From Bradyrhizobium jicamae (lineage in GTDB: Bacteria > Pseudomonadota > Alphaproteobacteria > Rhizobiales > Xanthobacteraceae): DNA of 64,000 nucleotides. Every line of letters starts with the position of its first letter. The stretch's first letter is position 1. The DNA is taken from contig NZ_JAFCJX010000006.1 of assembly GCF_018130695.1 (NCBI RefSeq), positions 124,001-188,000 on the forward strand, written 5' to 3'. Made by a program: the position numbers and the translations under genes. The notes under the pieces are model-generated. The model had not been told where the DNA came from. It did not search any database and was given only the letters and a program-made list of their open reading frames with translations. Of the stretch, positions 46,852 to 56,967 are shown in pieces.

Positions 46852-49140
46852 TCACCCGTTGACGCGCTCGACCTTCGCCACGACGGCCTTGGCGCGCAAC
46901 TGAGCGATGATAGCGCTCAAGTGCTTGAGGTCATAGACCTCGAGATCGATCGTCAGCTCGGTGAAGTCGGGCGACTGGCGCGACATGTGGATGTTGTCGA
47001 TATTGCCGTCATGCTCGGCGATCACGGTCGCAATCTGCGCGAGGCTGCCGGGCTCGTTGACATTGTGCACCAGCACCCGCGCCGGGAAGCGCTGCGGCAT
47101 GGTCTCGTCGATATCCCAGCGCACGTCGAGCCAGCGCTCCGGCTCTTCCTCGAAATCCTTCAGCGCCGGCGACTGGATCGGGTAGATCGTGATCCCCTCG
47201 CCCGGCGTGACGATGCCGACGATGCGGTCGCCCGGCACGGCGCCGCCGTTCGGCGCGAACTTGACCGGCAGGTCGGAATTGATGCCGCGCACCGGGATTA
47301 CGGAGGCCGCGCGCGCCGGATGCGGCGGCTGGGTCTTCAGCTTGGCGGCGGCCGCCTTCTTGGCGCCGTAGCGCACCAGCCGCTCTTCCTTGTAGTCCGG
47401 ATACATCGCGCGCGCGACGTCGGAGGCCTTCAATTCGCCGCGTCCGACCGAAGCCATCACCTCTTCGATCGAGGTCCTCGCCAGCCGCGGCAGCGCGCCG
47501 TTCAGCTTGTCGTCGGCATATTCGATCTTGGCACGGGCAAACAGGCGGTCGACGATGCGCCGGCCGAGCCCGGCATACTGGTCGCGCACCGCGTCGCGGG
47601 TGGCACGGCGGATCGCGGCGCGCGCCTTGCCGGTGACCGCGAGCGCCTCCCAGGCCGACGGCGGCGCCGACTGGGCCTTCGAGGTCAGCACCTCGACCTC
47701 GTCGCCATTCTGCAGCTCCGAGGACAGCGGCGCGAACTTGCCGTTGATCTTGCAGCCGACCGCGCTGTTGCCGACGCCGGTATGCACCGCATAGGCGAAG
47801 TCGATCACATTGGCCTTGCGCGGCAGCGCGATCAGCTTGCCCTTCGGGGTGAAGCAGAACACCTGGTCGTGGAACAGCTCGAGCTTGGTGTGCTCCAGAA
47901 ACTCTTCCGGATTGGCGCTCTCGGACAGGATGCCGATGGTATGGCGCAGCCAGGCGAAGGCGTTGGATTCGTGCTTCAGCCGCTCGTTCGGCGAGCCCGT
48001 GCCTTCCTTGTAGATGGCGTGCGCGGCGATGCCGAACTCGGCGATCTGGTTCATGTCCTCGGTGCGGATCTGCAGCTCGACGCGCTGCTTGCCGGGGCCG
48101 ATCACGGTGGTGTGGATCGAGCGATAATCGTTCTGCTTCGGCGTCGAGATGTAGTCCTTGAAGCGGCCGGGCACGACCGGCCAGGTGGTATGCACCACGC
48201 CGAGCGCCCGGTAGCAGGCGCCGATATCGTCGAGGATGACGCGGAAGCCGTAGATGTCGGACAGCTGCTCGAAGCCGACCGATTTGCGCTCCATCTTGGT
48301 CCAGATCGAAAACGGCGCCTTGCGGCGGCCGAACACCCGCGCGGTGATGCCGTTCTTGGCCAGGTTCTTCGACAGCTGGGTTTCGATCTCGCCGATCAGG
48401 TTGCGGTTGCGCTCAGCGAGCGCATCGAGCCGCTGCTGCACCACCGCATAGGCCTCGGGATCGAGCACGTTGAAGGACAGATCCTCCAGCTCCTCGCGCA
48501 TCTCCTGCATGCCCATGCGCCCCGCCAGCGGCGCGTAGATGTCCAGCGTCTCGTCGGCGATGCGGCGGCGCGAGGCCGGCGGCATGAACTCCATGGTCCG
48601 CATGTTGTGCAGGCGGTCGGCGAGCTTGATCAGGAGCACGCGGACGTCGTCGGCGATCGCCAGCAGGAGCTTGCGCAGGTTCTCGGCCTGCTTGGCCTCG
48701 CGCGAGACCAGCTCGAGCCGCTTCAGCTTGGTCAGGCCCTCGACCAGCGCGCCGATCTCGTGGCCGAAGACGTGGTCGATCTCCGCCCGCGTCGCCTCGG
48801 TGTCCTCGATCGTGTCGTGCAGCAGCGCCGCCACGATGGTGGCGTCGTCAAGCTTGAGGTTGGTCAGGATCGCCGCGACCTCGAGCGGATGCGAGAAATA
48901 GGGGTCGCCGGAGGCGCGGGTCTGGGTGCCGTGCGCCTTCATGGCGTAGACATAGGCGCGGTTCAGCAGGTCTTCGTTGGTGTCGGGGTTATAGGAGCGG
49001 ACCCGCTCGACAAGGTCATATTGCCGCATCATCCGGGCGCGGGATTTCGGCGGCCGCTCCACCGCAGGCGATGCCGGCGCCACCGCGATGGACTCGGTCG
49101 CGGCCTGCATCTGGCTGAAACTGCGGCGCCGATACGGCAT
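46852..49140 (-). CDS. rsh: Bifunctional (p)ppGpp synthetase/hydrolase (Rsh)
   Basis: The single long RelA/SpoT homologue typical of alphaproteobacteria, which makes and degrades the stringent alarmone. The 762-residue protein has an HD hydrolase domain ([25 protein letters not shown]), a synthetase domain ([21 protein letters not shown]), a TGS domain ([21 protein letters not shown]) and a C-terminal ACT domain ([23 protein letters not shown]). The annotated ATG at 49140 is kept; a second Met at residue 38 could be used instead. Confidence 0.96.
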   Translation of the reverse strand: MPYRRRSFSQMQAATESIAVAPASPAVERPPKSRARMMRQYDLVERVRSYNPDTNEDLLNRAYVYAMKAHGTQTRASGDPYFSHPLEVAAILTNLKLDDATIVAALLHDTIEDTEATRAEIDHVFGHEIGALVEGLTKLKRLELVSREAKQAENLRKLLLAIADDVRVLLIKLADRLHNMRTMEFMPPASRRRIADETLDIYAPLAGRMGMQEMREELEDLSFNVLDPEAYAVVQQRLDALAERNRNLIGEIETQLSKNLAKNGITARVFGRRKAPFSIWTKMERKSVGFEQLSDIYGFRVILDDIGACYRALGVVHTTWPVVPGRFKDYISTPKQNDYRSIHTTVIGPGKQRVELQIRTEDMNQIAEFGIAAHAIYKEGTGSPNERLKHESNAFAWLRHTIGILSESANPEEFLEHTKLELFHDQVFCFTPKGKLIALPRKANVIDFAYAVHTGVGNSAVGCKINGKFAPLSSELQNGDEVEVLTSKAQSAPPSAWEALAVTGKARAAIRRATRDAVRDQYAGLGRRIVDRLFARAKIEYADDKLNGALPRLARTSIEEVMASVGRGELKASDVARAMYPDYKEERLVRYGAKKAAAAKLKTQPPHPARAASVIPVRGINSDLPVKFAPNGGAVPGDRIVGIVTPGEGITIYPIQSPALKDFEEEPERWLDVRWDIDETMPQRFPARVLVHNVNEPGSLAQIATVIAEHDGNIDNIHMSRQSPDFTELTIDLEVYDLKHLSAIIAQLRAKAVVAKVERVNG

Positions 49141-49296
49141 TCTGAATTCGCCTCTTCCGGCGGGCCGGGAAGCCCGCCCTCACTTCAAATCTAGTGCGCT
49201 TTTGCCAAGAGCTGCACCCCATCTGAGCGCATGCCGCGGTCAAATTCACGCGTCTTCTCTAAGACGCATCGTAACCGCAAAATTGTCAACAAAAGC

Positions 49297-49324
49297 AAAG
49301 GCCCGGAGCGAGGTCCGGGCCTTT
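49297..49324 (-). terminator. Intrinsic terminator after rpoZ
   Basis: AAAGGCCCGG and CCGGGCCTTT form a perfect 10-base stem with an eight-base loop. The stem is flanked by T-rich sequence on both strands, so it could act bidirectionally. It lies about 40 bases downstream of the rpoZ stop codon and before rsh. Confidence 0.85.
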
Positions 49325-49363
49325 TTGATTTTCTCGGCGATGGCAGCAGGAACCCGCTCAGGG

Positions 49364-49756
49364 TTACTCGTCTTCCTCGGGCTGCTCTTCCGGCGGCGCC
49401 AGGCCCTCGAGGCCCTTCAGCAGCTCTTCCTCGGTCATGCGCTCGACCGCGACCTCGGTGTCGTCGGCATCGACGCTGGCGCCGGCCGATCCGATCAGCG
49501 GCACAGTGTCCGGCTCGGGCTCGTCGACCTCGACGAACTTCTGCAGGGAGTGCACGAGTTCCTCCTTGAGGTCTTCGGGCGAGATCGTCTGATCGGCAAT
49601 CTCCCGCAAGGAAACGACCGGATTCTTGTCGTTATCGCGATCTACCGTAAGTTGTGAGCCGGACGAGATCATGCGGGCGCGATGGGCAGCCAGCAGCACG
49701 AGGTCGAAGCGATTGTCGACCTTATCAATGCAGTCTTCGACGGTGACGCGAGCCAT
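49364..49756 (-). CDS. rpoZ: RNA polymerase omega subunit
   Basis: The small assembly subunit of RNA polymerase, and part of a ppGpp-binding site in proteobacteria. The 130-residue protein begins [30 protein letters not shown], contains [11 protein letters not shown], and ends in an acidic tail. It precedes rsh, a widely conserved order. Confidence 0.96.
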   Translation of the reverse strand: MARVTVEDCIDKVDNRFDLVLLAAHRARMISSGSQLTVDRDNDKNPVVSLREIADQTISPEDLKEELVHSLQKFVEVDEPEPDTVPLIGSAGASVDADDTEVAVERMTEEELLKGLEGLAPPEEQPEEDE

Positions 49757-50113
49757 TTGCAGTCGCTCCGTGGGTAATGGGACCGAATATGTGGGTTATC
49801 AGGGTTAGTTATAGGGACAGGGGCCGTTTCGCAAGGCAAAATTTGTGATTTGCCTTCCGTTTCGGCTCTGATAACTCAATCTGTCGGGACCAGGATGGTC
49901 GGAGCGTCTGGCGGCATTGGCTCGGGTTGCCGCGCCAGACAAGTAAATCTCTTCATTGAATGTCAAAACTCTAGGCTTTTTGCCCTCGCCTCACCATAAT
50001 TGCGGTGGTGATTGTCGTGGGGAAGATTCACCGAGCTTTAGGCAGCAACGCAAATTGCGCGCGGTCGGTCGCCGCTGCGCTAAAAACGCTAACAACTACG
50101 TGAGAACACTTTG
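49757..50113. other. 357-base divergent intergenic region
   Basis: It separates rpoZ (minus) from the NYN gene (plus) and should hold both promoters. I found no repeat, RNA gene or clear operator. Confidence 0.5.
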
Positions 50114-50752
50114 ATGTCGTCACCTGTCTCCAACAAGATTGCGCTCTTCATCGATGGGGCCAATCTTTACGCCACCGCCAAGACGCTCGGTTTCGACATC
50201 GATTACAAACGACTGCTTAAGGAATTTCAGGGCCGGGGCACCCTTCTCCGCGCATTCTATTACACCGCGATCATCGAGGATCAGGAGTATTCGTCGATAC
50301 GTCCGCTGATCGACTGGCTCGACTACAACGGCTACACCGTCGTCACCAAGGCGACCAAGGAATTCATCGACGCCAGCGGCCGCCGCAAGGTCAAGGGCAA
50401 CATGGACATCGAGCTCGCCGTCGACGCGATGGAGCTCGCCGAGCATATCGACCAGATGATCCTGTTCTCCGGCGACGGCGACTTCCGCTCGCTGGTCGAG
50501 GCCGTGCAGCGCCGCGGCGTCCGCGTCACCGTGATCTCGACGATCGCCAGCCAGCCGCCGATGATCGCCGACGAGCTGCGCCGTCAGGCCGACGTCTTCA
50601 CAGACCTTGTAGAACTGCAGTCCAAGCTCGGTCGCGATCCGTCCGAGCGCCCCGCCCCGCGCGAGCGCGAGGCGCGTCATCACGCTCCGCAATTCCTGCA
50701 GCGCGCGACCACCATGGCGCCCCGGGGAGCTGATGACGAATTCGACGAGTAG
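50114..50752 (+). CDS. NYN-domain (LabA/DUF88) protein
   Basis: A 212-residue protein with a PIN-like NYN domain of predicted RNase function. Acidic motifs are visible: IALFIDGANLYATAK near the N-terminus, KGNMDIELAVDAMELA, and ILFSGDGDFRSLVEAVQRRG. The last 40 residues are Arg/Glu-rich and probably disordered. The ATG at 50114 is preferred over a TTG one codon upstream. The 3' end overlaps the uracil-DNA glycosylase gene by 20 bases. Confidence 0.9.
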   Translation: MSSPVSNKIALFIDGANLYATAKTLGFDIDYKRLLKEFQGRGTLLRAFYYTAIIEDQEYSSIRPLIDWLDYNGYTVVTKATKEFIDASGRRKVKGNMDIELAVDAMELAEHIDQMILFSGDGDFRSLVEAVQRRGVRVTVISTIASQPPMIADELRRQADVFTDLVELQSKLGRDPSERPAPREREARHHAPQFLQRATTMAPRGADDEFDE

Positions 50753-51392
50753 TCTCGTCGCGCTTTCAGCCGGACCTGACCGCAACTGCCCGCTCTGTCC
50801 GCGGCTCGCCGAATTCCGCTCCGAAGCACGCACAAGGCATCCCGACTGGTTCAATTCACCCGTCGAGTCGTTCGGCGATCCCAACGCGCGCCTCCTGATC
50901 GTCGGGCTCGCGCCGGGAATGCAAGGCGCCAATCGCACCGGCCGTCCCTTCACCGGTGACTACGCCGGCGACCTGCTCTATGCGACCCTGCTCGAATATG
51001 GATTTGCGAAAGGCGTCTATCAGGCGCGGCCTGACGACGGCTTGAAGCTTGTCGACAGCCGCATCAGCAACGCGGTGCGCTGCGTGCCGCCGCAGAACAA
51101 GCCGCTGCCGGTCGAGATCAACACCTGCCGGCAATTCCTCACCGCGACGATCACGACGATGCCGAAGCTGCGCGCCATCGTGCTGCTCGGCCGCATCGCC
51201 CACGAATCAGCGTTGCGGGCGCTCGGCATTCGTCTCGCCGCCGCCCCCTTTGCGCACGGTGCCGTGCATATGGCGGGTCACCTCAAGCTCTACGACAGCT
51301 ATCATTGCTCGCGCTACAATACGAACACAGGCGTGCTGACGACAGACATGTTCCGAAACGTATTCGCGGACGTGCGGAAGGATCTCGATTAG
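50733..51392 (+). CDS. Family-5 uracil-DNA glycosylase (UdgB-type, Fe-S)
   Basis: Removes uracil, and often hypoxanthine, from DNA. The 219-residue protein shows GLAPGMQGANRTGRPFTGD (motif 1, residues 58-76) and the HCSRYN motif (191-196), which corresponds to the H-P/C-S-x-x-N box of family 5. Cys19, Cys22, Cys117 and Cys132 are the probable 4Fe-4S ligands. The start lies within the NYN gene. Coupling of a predicted RNase to a DNA repair enzyme is of unclear meaning. Confidence 0.88.
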   Translation: MTNSTSSLVALSAGPDRNCPLCPRLAEFRSEARTRHPDWFNSPVESFGDPNARLLIVGLAPGMQGANRTGRPFTGDYAGDLLYATLLEYGFAKGVYQARPDDGLKLVDSRISNAVRCVPPQNKPLPVEINTCRQFLTATITTMPKLRAIVLLGRIAHESALRALGIRLAAAPFAHGAVHMAGHLKLYDSYHCSRYNTNTGVLTTDMFRNVFADVRKDLD

Positions 51393-51970
51393 CTTTTCTG
51401 TGGATGAAGCTTCAGCCAATCGAGCACATCGGCTGCATTCCGGTCCGGCGGAAACACCGGATAGAACACATGCGCGATCTGGGCGTCGTCGATGATCAGC
51501 GCCATTCGCTTGATCAGCGTCAGCCCGGCAACCTCCATCGTCGGCAAATTCAACGCACGCGTGAGTTGCAGGCGCTCATCCGACAGGACCGGGAACGGCA
51601 GATGCAGCCGCGAGGCTATCTCGGTCTGGTAGGCGTTGCTCTGCGTCGACAGGCCGAACACCTGGGCCGCGCCGGCCGCCTTCAACTCGGCGAAGAGGTC
51701 GCGGAACGCGCAGGTCTGCGGCGTGCAGCCCCGGGCGCCGGGGATCATGTCCCAATCATCGACCAGGGCGATCTTGCCGGGCTCGCCGGTCCGCGGATAG
51801 GCGAACACCACGGTCCGTCCTTGCAACGCCGACAGCGTCACTGACGTATCGTCGGTCGCGCGCAGCGTGACCGACGGGAGCGTCAAGCCCTTCAGGTGCG
51901 CCGCGCCGCCATCGTCTGTGGGCGCCGGGATCTTGCTCCAGTCGACGTCAGTGAGATTCGGTTGAGCCAT
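51389..51970 (-). CDS. Peroxiredoxin-like (AhpC/TSA) protein
   Basis: From MAQPNLTDVDWSKIPAPTDDG the protein has 193 residues and a thioredoxin fold. The active-site region reads GARGCTPQTCAFRD, with two cysteines spaced like an atypical 2-Cys peroxiredoxin. The stop overlaps the uracil-DNA glycosylase stop region by four bases (convergent). A longer start at 51997 is possible but adds non-conserved residues. Confidence 0.83.
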   Translation of the reverse strand: MAQPNLTDVDWSKIPAPTDDGGAAHLKGLTLPSVTLRATDDTSVTLSALQGRTVVFAYPRTGEPGKIALVDDWDMIPGARGCTPQTCAFRDLFAELKAAGAAQVFGLSTQSNAYQTEIASRLHLPFPVLSDERLQLTRALNLPTMEVAGLTLIKRMALIIDDAQIAHVFYPVFPPDRNAADVLDWLKLHPQKS

Positions 51971-52000
51971 GTCGTGCTCCGTGAGGGCTGCGAACACTGC

Positions 52001-52087
52001 TGTAGGATGGGTGGAGCGGAGCGATCCCCATCACCTTTGCACCGCGTGGTGAGATGATGGGTATCGCTCCGCTCCACCCATCCTACA
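52001..52087. repeat. Perfect long inverted repeat (TGTAGGATGGGTGGAGCG type)
   Basis: Two 25-base arms, perfectly complementary (TGTAGGATGGG...GCGAT and ATCGC...CCCATCCTACA), flank a 37-base centre that also contains CCCATCA/TGATGGG. The RNA would form a stable hairpin next to the smpB stop codon and could terminate or protect smpB transcripts. A recognised type of rhizobial palindromic repeat, from memory. Confidence 0.8.
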
Positions 52088-52092
52088 ATTTC

Positions 52093-52566
52093 TTAGCCCC
52101 GCGCCCGCAGCAGACGGCCCTTCTCGCGGCCCCAATCGCGCTTCTTCTCGCTCTCGCGCTTGTCGTGCAGCTTCTTGCCCTTGGCGACCGCGAGCAGCAG
52201 CTTCGCACGACCTTTCTCGTTGAAGTACAGCTTGAGCGGAATGAGCGTCATGCCCTCGCGGTCGACCGCGCCGAGCAGCTTGCTGATCTGCCGCTTGTGC
52301 AGCAGCAGCTTGCGCGGCCGCTTCGGCTCGTGGTTGAAGCGGTTGGCCTGCAGATATTCCGGGATATTGGCGTTGATCAGCCAAATCTCGCCGTTCTTGG
52401 AGTCCGCGTAGGACTCCGCGATCGTGCTCTTGCCCGAGCGGATCGACTTCACCTCGGTGCCGGTCAGCGAAATGCCGGCCTCGATCGTGTCCTCGATCGC
52501 ATAGTTGAAGCGGGCCTTGCGGTTCTCGGCGACGACCTTGATCGGACGTTCGTTCTTGTCAGCCAC
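52093..52566 (-). CDS. smpB: SsrA-binding protein SmpB
   Basis: Binds tmRNA for trans-translation. The 157-residue protein contains [60 protein letters not shown] and a basic C-terminal tail ([20 protein letters not shown]) that acts in the decoding centre. The start is a GTG one base after the mscL stop, so it is probably cotranscribed with mscL and dapA. Confidence 0.96.
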   Translation of the reverse strand: MADKNERPIKVVAENRKARFNYAIEDTIEAGISLTGTEVKSIRSGKSTIAESYADSKNGEIWLINANIPEYLQANRFNHEPKRPRKLLLHKRQISKLLGAVDREGMTLIPLKLYFNEKGRAKLLLAVAKGKKLHDKRESEKKRDWGREKGRLLRARG

Positions 52567-52567
52567 T

Positions 52568-52981
52568 TTAGCTCTTCTTGAGGAGATCGCGGATCTCGGT
52601 CAGCAGCACGACCTCCGCCGACGGCTTCGGCGGCTCGGCCGGCTTGGCCTCTTCCTTGCGCTTCAGCTGGTTCATCGTGCGAATGACCATAAACAACACG
52701 AAGGCGACGATGATGAAGTTCACAACCAGCGTGAGGAAGCTGCCGTAAGCCAGCACCGCGCCCTGCTTCTTTGCATCGGCGAGATTGGTCGCGGTCACGC
52801 TCTTGGCAAGCGCGATGAAGTAGTTGTTGAAGTCGAGGCCGCCCAGCATGCCGATGATCGGCATGATGATGTCGTTGACCAACGAATTGACGATGCCGGT
52901 GAAAGCCGCACCGATGACAATGCCGACCGCGAGGTCGATCACATTGCCCTTCATGGCGAAATCGCGGAATTCCTTGAGCAT
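52568..52981 (-). CDS. mscL: Large-conductance mechanosensitive channel
   Basis: Releases solutes on hypo-osmotic shock. The 137-residue protein starts [35 protein letters not shown] (typical TM1, shown here in parts as [10 protein letters not shown] and IGAAFTGIV), has TM2 with [20 protein letters not shown], and a C-terminal helix. Length and motifs are standard. Confidence 0.96.
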   Translation of the reverse strand: MLKEFRDFAMKGNVIDLAVGIVIGAAFTGIVNSLVNDIIMPIIGMLGGLDFNNYFIALAKSVTATNLADAKKQGAVLAYGSFLTLVVNFIIVAFVLFMVIRTMNQLKRKEEAKPAEPPKPSAEVVLLTEIRDLLKKS

Positions 52982-53029
52982 CGTTGTCCCCCCTTGATTA
53001 CCTGTGGCGATGAAATTCCGAGCGCCGCC

Positions 53030-53920
53030 TCAGTTGATCAGACCGGCATGCACCATGGCGCTGCGGACCGCGGCGCGCGTGGACTCGGCGACCGGCACCA
53101 TCGGCAGGCGCAGCTTCTCATCCAGCTTGCCGAGCAGCGACATCGCATACTTCACCGGCGCCGGATTGCTCTCGATGAACAGGTTGTTGTGCAGCGGCAT
53201 CAGCTTGTCATGGATCGCGAGCGCAGCCTTGGTGTCCCCCTTCTGCCAGGCAATGTGGAACTCCGAGCACAGGCGCGGCGCGACGTTCGAGGTCACGGAG
53301 ATGCAGCCATGACCGCCATGCGCCATGTAGCCGATGATGGTGGCGTCCTCGCCCGACAGCTGGTTGAAGTCCTCGCCCATCGCCGCGCGCTGCTGCGACA
53401 CCCGCACCATGCTGGCGGTGGCGTCCTTGACGCCGGCGATGTTCTTCAGCTCCCACAGCCGCTTCATGGTGTCGACCGACATGTCGATCACCGAGCGCGG
53501 CGGGATGTTGTAGATGATGATCGGAATGCCGATCGCGTCGTTGATCGCCTTGAAGTGCTGGTACATGCCCTCTTGCGTCGGCTTGTTGTAGTAGGGCGTC
53601 ACCACCAGCACCGCATTCGCACCGGCCTTCTCGGCGTGCTCGGCGAGCTCGATCGCTTCCTTGGTCGAGTTGGAGCCGGCGCCGGCGATCACGGGCACGC
53701 GGCCCTTCACCTCCTCGATGCACCATTCGACGACTTTCTTGTGCTCGTCGTGGCTCAAGGTCGGGCTTTCGCCGGTGGTGCCGACCGGTACCAGGCCGTG
53801 GGTCCCCTCGGCGATCTGCCAGTTCACCAGGCTCCGGAAGGCGGCCTCATCCACCGAGCCATTTTTGAAGGGGGTGACCAAGGCGGTGAAGGACCCCCGG
53901 AATTTTGTCTTGGCTGCCAT
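53030..53920 (-). CDS. dapA: 4-hydroxy-tetrahydrodipicolinate synthase
   Basis: Condenses pyruvate and aspartate semialdehyde in lysine and diaminopimelate synthesis. The 296-residue TIM-barrel protein has the GTTGESPTL phosphate-like loop (Thr48/Thr49), Tyr137 in IIIYNIPPR and the Schiff-base lysine Lys165 in GVKDATASM. The order dapA-mscL-smpB is on one strand with short gaps. Confidence 0.96.
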   Translation of the reverse strand: MAAKTKFRGSFTALVTPFKNGSVDEAAFRSLVNWQIAEGTHGLVPVGTTGESPTLSHDEHKKVVEWCIEEVKGRVPVIAGAGSNSTKEAIELAEHAEKAGANAVLVVTPYYNKPTQEGMYQHFKAINDAIGIPIIIYNIPPRSVIDMSVDTMKRLWELKNIAGVKDATASMVRVSQQRAAMGEDFNQLSGEDATIIGYMAHGGHGCISVTSNVAPRLCSEFHIAWQKGDTKAALAIHDKLMPLHNNLFIESNPAPVKYAMSLLGKLDEKLRLPMVPVAESTRAAVRSAMVHAGLIN

Positions 53921-54214
53921 GGACTTCCTCCAAACGCTCTAGGCTTACGGCTGACTGACGATCTCGTCTGAACTTGCGTTTCCGCTCGCGAAAGAGGCCC
54001 CCGCCCCGCAGGAAAACGCCGCGAAAGGCCATTCATACCGGGTCTGACCGGGCGGCGAAAGGCCCGCGGATCGCCTGTCCCAGCCGCGATTTTGCCGCGG
54101 TGTTGCGGCAAACCGGCGGCCAGCGACGCTTTTTAGCATTTTGTCCACATATTCCATCAATTAAGAACCTGTTCGCCCGAGCGATCAGATGATTCGACGC
54201 CGCAGAGGACCGCC
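53921..54214. other. Divergent intergenic region between dapA and the transglycosylase gene
   Basis: These 294 bases hold the promoters of dapA (minus) and the lytic transglycosylase gene (plus). I see no RNA gene or clear repeat. Confidence 0.5.
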
Positions 54215-56419
54215 GTGACCCGTTCCGCCCGCGCAGCCGCCTTGCGATCGACCGCCATCGCAACAGGTCTTGTGCTGACAGTCGGCCTGTCGGCGCTGAG
54301 CGTCGAGGCCTGGGCCACAGTTCCCTTGCCGAAGCCGCGACCGATCTCCCGCCACACGGTTCCAAAGACGGCCGCCCCAGTGGCGACGGCGCGCGCGCCG
54401 GAAACCACCGCAGCCGTTGCGCCCACCGCGCCGGCGCTGGTGCCTGCGACGCGCAAACATGTCGCACCCGCCGTTCGCAAGCCGGTGACACCGGCCGCGG
54501 TAGCTGCAACCGCCTCCACCTCGCAAGAGGACAAGGAAGCGCTGGAAAGCGTCATCGCGCTGTTGCGCAAGCGCAAGGCCGGCGACGCCACCCAGGCCGA
54601 AGCCTCGATTTCGGATCCCGTCGCACGCAAGCTCGCCGAATGGCTGATCCTGCGCGCCGAGGACAATGGCGCCTCCGTCGAGCGCTACCGCGCCTTCATC
54701 TCGGCCAATCCGAGTTGGCCGTCGCAGACCTTCATGCGCCGCCGTCTCGAGGCCGCGCTGTGGGACGATCACCGCGAGGACGCCGCGGTGTGGGCGTGGT
54801 TCGAGAATGAATCGCCGATCTCGGCGAAGGGCCGCCTCGCGCTCGCCAAGGCGATGATCGCGCGCGGCGACCGCGCCAATGCCGAGCGGCTGGTGCGCGA
54901 GGCCTGGCGCGGCGATCCCATGAGCGAGGACACGGAAAGCACCGTGCTCGACACCTTTGGCTCCTTCCTCACCGGCGGCGACCACAAGGCGCGCTTCGAC
55001 ACCATGCTGTACGGCACCGACAACGAGGCCGCCGGCATGCGCGAAGCCAAACGGCTCGGCTCCGGTTACGTGGCGCTGGCGAAAGCGCGCGTCGCCGCCA
55101 ACCGCAAGGGCGGCAATCTGCGCGCGTTGATCGAGGCGGTGCCGAGCGAACTGCGCGGCGATACCGGCTTCCTCTTCGCCAGGATCCAGCTGCTGCGCCG
55201 CGAGGAGAAATTCACCGAGGCCGCACAGCTGGTGCTCGGCGCGCCGAAGGATCCGGCGCGGCTCGGCAACGTCGACGAATGGTGGATCGAGCGGCGCCTG
55301 CTGGCGCGCAAGATGATCGACACCAACGAATTCCGCACCGCCTATCTGATCGCGCGCGATGCGGCGCTGCCCGCCCGCGACATCTACAAGACCGAGCAGG
55401 AATTCACTGCCGGCTGGATCGCGCTACGCTTCCTCAACGATCCCGCGGTCGCCGCGCAGCACTTCGCGCGCATCGGTGTCGGCAGCGCCAACCCGACGGC
55501 GCTGGCGCGCGCCGGCTACTGGCAGGGCCGCGCCGCGGAAGCCGCCGGCCGCGGCCAGGAGGCCCGTGCCGCGTACACGCGTGCCGCCGAGCAGTCGACC
55601 AGCTACTATGGCCAACTCGCGCGCGCAAAACTCGGCCTGCCGCAGATCGAATTGAACGGCGCACCGCGCGGCCGCGGCGCCGAGCGGCTCGAGATCGTGC
55701 GCGCCGTCGCGCTGCTTTACGAACTCGACGAGCGCGACCTTGCGATCCCGATCTTCGGCGACCTCGGCGACAACGGCGATCCCGAAGCGCTGGCCGGCCT
55801 CGGCGAGCTGACCCAGCGCTACAGCGATGCGCGCGGCATGCTGCTGATGGGCAAGTCCGCGCTCAATCGCGGCCTGCCGTTCGATCACTACGCCTATCCC
55901 GTCAACGGCATCCCGTCGTTCCGCCAGGTCGGCCCCGAGGTCGAGCCGAGCATCGTCTATGCGATCGCGCGCCAGGAAAGCGCGTTCAATCCGGCCGTGG
56001 TCTCGCCGGCGCAGGCCTATGGCCTGATGCAGGTGACGCCGGACGCCGGACGTTACGTCTGCAAGCGCGCCGGCATCGGCTTCGACCTCAACCGGATGAA
56101 GACCGATCCGGTCTACAACGCGATGCTGGGCGCCGCCGAGCTCGGCGGCCTGCTGGAGGATTATCGCGGCTCCTACATCCTGACCTTTGCCGCCTACAAT
56201 GCCGGTCGCGGCAGCGTGAAGAAGTGGATCGATCGCTACGGCGATCCGCGCGACCCCAAGGTCGATGCGGTCGACTGGGTCGAGCTGATTCCCTTCTCGG
56301 AGACGCGGAACTACGTGCAGCGGATCATGGAGAACCTGCAGGTCTACCGCGCCCGCTTCGGCGGCGGCACCCGGCTGCAGATCGAGGCCGACCTACGCCG
56401 TGGCGCCAGCGTCGAGTGA
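54215..56419 (+). CDS. Soluble lytic murein transglycosylase
   Basis: Periplasmic enzyme that cleaves peptidoglycan to anhydromuropeptides. The 734-residue protein starts with GTG after AGAGGA and has a signal-peptide-like N-terminus (STAIATGLVLTVGLSALSVEAWA). A Pro/Ala-rich linker and a long alpha-superhelical region follow. The C-terminal SLT domain has the catalytic glutamate Glu588 in AIARQESAFNP and the motifs AQAYGLMQVTPDAG and FAAYNAGRGSVKKW. It resembles Slt70 in layout. Confidence 0.93.
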   Translation: MTRSARAAALRSTAIATGLVLTVGLSALSVEAWATVPLPKPRPISRHTVPKTAAPVATARAPETTAAVAPTAPALVPATRKHVAPAVRKPVTPAAVAATASTSQEDKEALESVIALLRKRKAGDATQAEASISDPVARKLAEWLILRAEDNGASVERYRAFISANPSWPSQTFMRRRLEAALWDDHREDAAVWAWFENESPISAKGRLALAKAMIARGDRANAERLVREAWRGDPMSEDTESTVLDTFGSFLTGGDHKARFDTMLYGTDNEAAGMREAKRLGSGYVALAKARVAANRKGGNLRALIEAVPSELRGDTGFLFARIQLLRREEKFTEAAQLVLGAPKDPARLGNVDEWWIERRLLARKMIDTNEFRTAYLIARDAALPARDIYKTEQEFTAGWIALRFLNDPAVAAQHFARIGVGSANPTALARAGYWQGRAAEAAGRGQEARAAYTRAAEQSTSYYGQLARAKLGLPQIELNGAPRGRGAERLEIVRAVALLYELDERDLAIPIFGDLGDNGDPEALAGLGELTQRYSDARGMLLMGKSALNRGLPFDHYAYPVNGIPSFRQVGPEVEPSIVYAIARQESAFNPAVVSPAQAYGLMQVTPDAGRYVCKRAGIGFDLNRMKTDPVYNAMLGAAELGGLLEDYRGSYILTFAAYNAGRGSVKKWIDRYGDPRDPKVDAVDWVELIPFSETRNYVQRIMENLQVYRARFGGGTRLQIEADLRRGASVE

Positions 56420-56715
56420 CCGCAACGGCCGCGGCCTTCAACCGATCCTGGCAAAAACTGCACAATAAGGTGCAAAAATCGGCGTAAGTCTTTGCTACAA
56501 CACCATTTTAGGTGGCCACAAGGGCCGGATCGCCCCCATCAGAAGGCCCTCCAGGCTGCCAGGATGGGTGCCGATTATAATGACTCGGCACCTCATCGCC
56601 GGCACGGCCCCGCCTCTCAAAGCGCGCAGCGGACCGAGCCGCCGCTAAATGACCTTGGCGTAACCTGAATTGGCCGCTTGCGGCGCGCCGCCGTGTCGGG
56701 CATATCGGCCTCATT
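56420..56715. other. Spacer upstream of tRNA-Ser
   Basis: No credible ORF. The right end must hold the tRNA promoter. Small antisense ORFs (56508-56714) look accidental. Confidence 0.45.
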
Positions 56716-56809
56716 GGAGACGTGGCCGAGTGGCTGAAGGCGGCGGTTTGCTAAACCGTTATAGGCTTGTAAAGGCCTATCGAGGGTTCGAATCCCTCCG
56801 TCTCCGCCA
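56716..56809 (+). tRNA. tRNA-Ser(GCU)
   Basis: A class II tRNA with acceptor stem GGAGACG/CGTCTCC, an encoded CCA end, the anticodon GCT in TTTGCTAAA, a long variable arm (TATAGGCTTGTAAAGGCCTAT, seen as a TAGGC/GCCTA hairpin) and the T-loop GGTTCGAATCC. It reads AGC/AGU codons. The 296 bases upstream to the transglycosylase stop contain no gene. Confidence 0.95.
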
Positions 56810-56967
56810 TATGGCGCGATGCGCCGCCTCACGCGCGCGAAGCCGCTTTTAACCTTCTCCTGCGAGCCGATACGATCGCCCGACAACCGGGGGGTTGTCA
56901 TGCGAGCAGTCTGCATTTTGCGACAGCCCACCTCCGTCCAGCCGCACAAGCTCCTGCTCAGGATCGA

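Noticed and set aside
46921..49194. A 757-codon open frame on the plus strand opposite rsh
   Set aside because: It is fully antisense to rsh, whose four domains are intact. Long antisense frames are expected from GC-rich codon bias, and the translation is Arg/Gly/Asp-rich without motifs.
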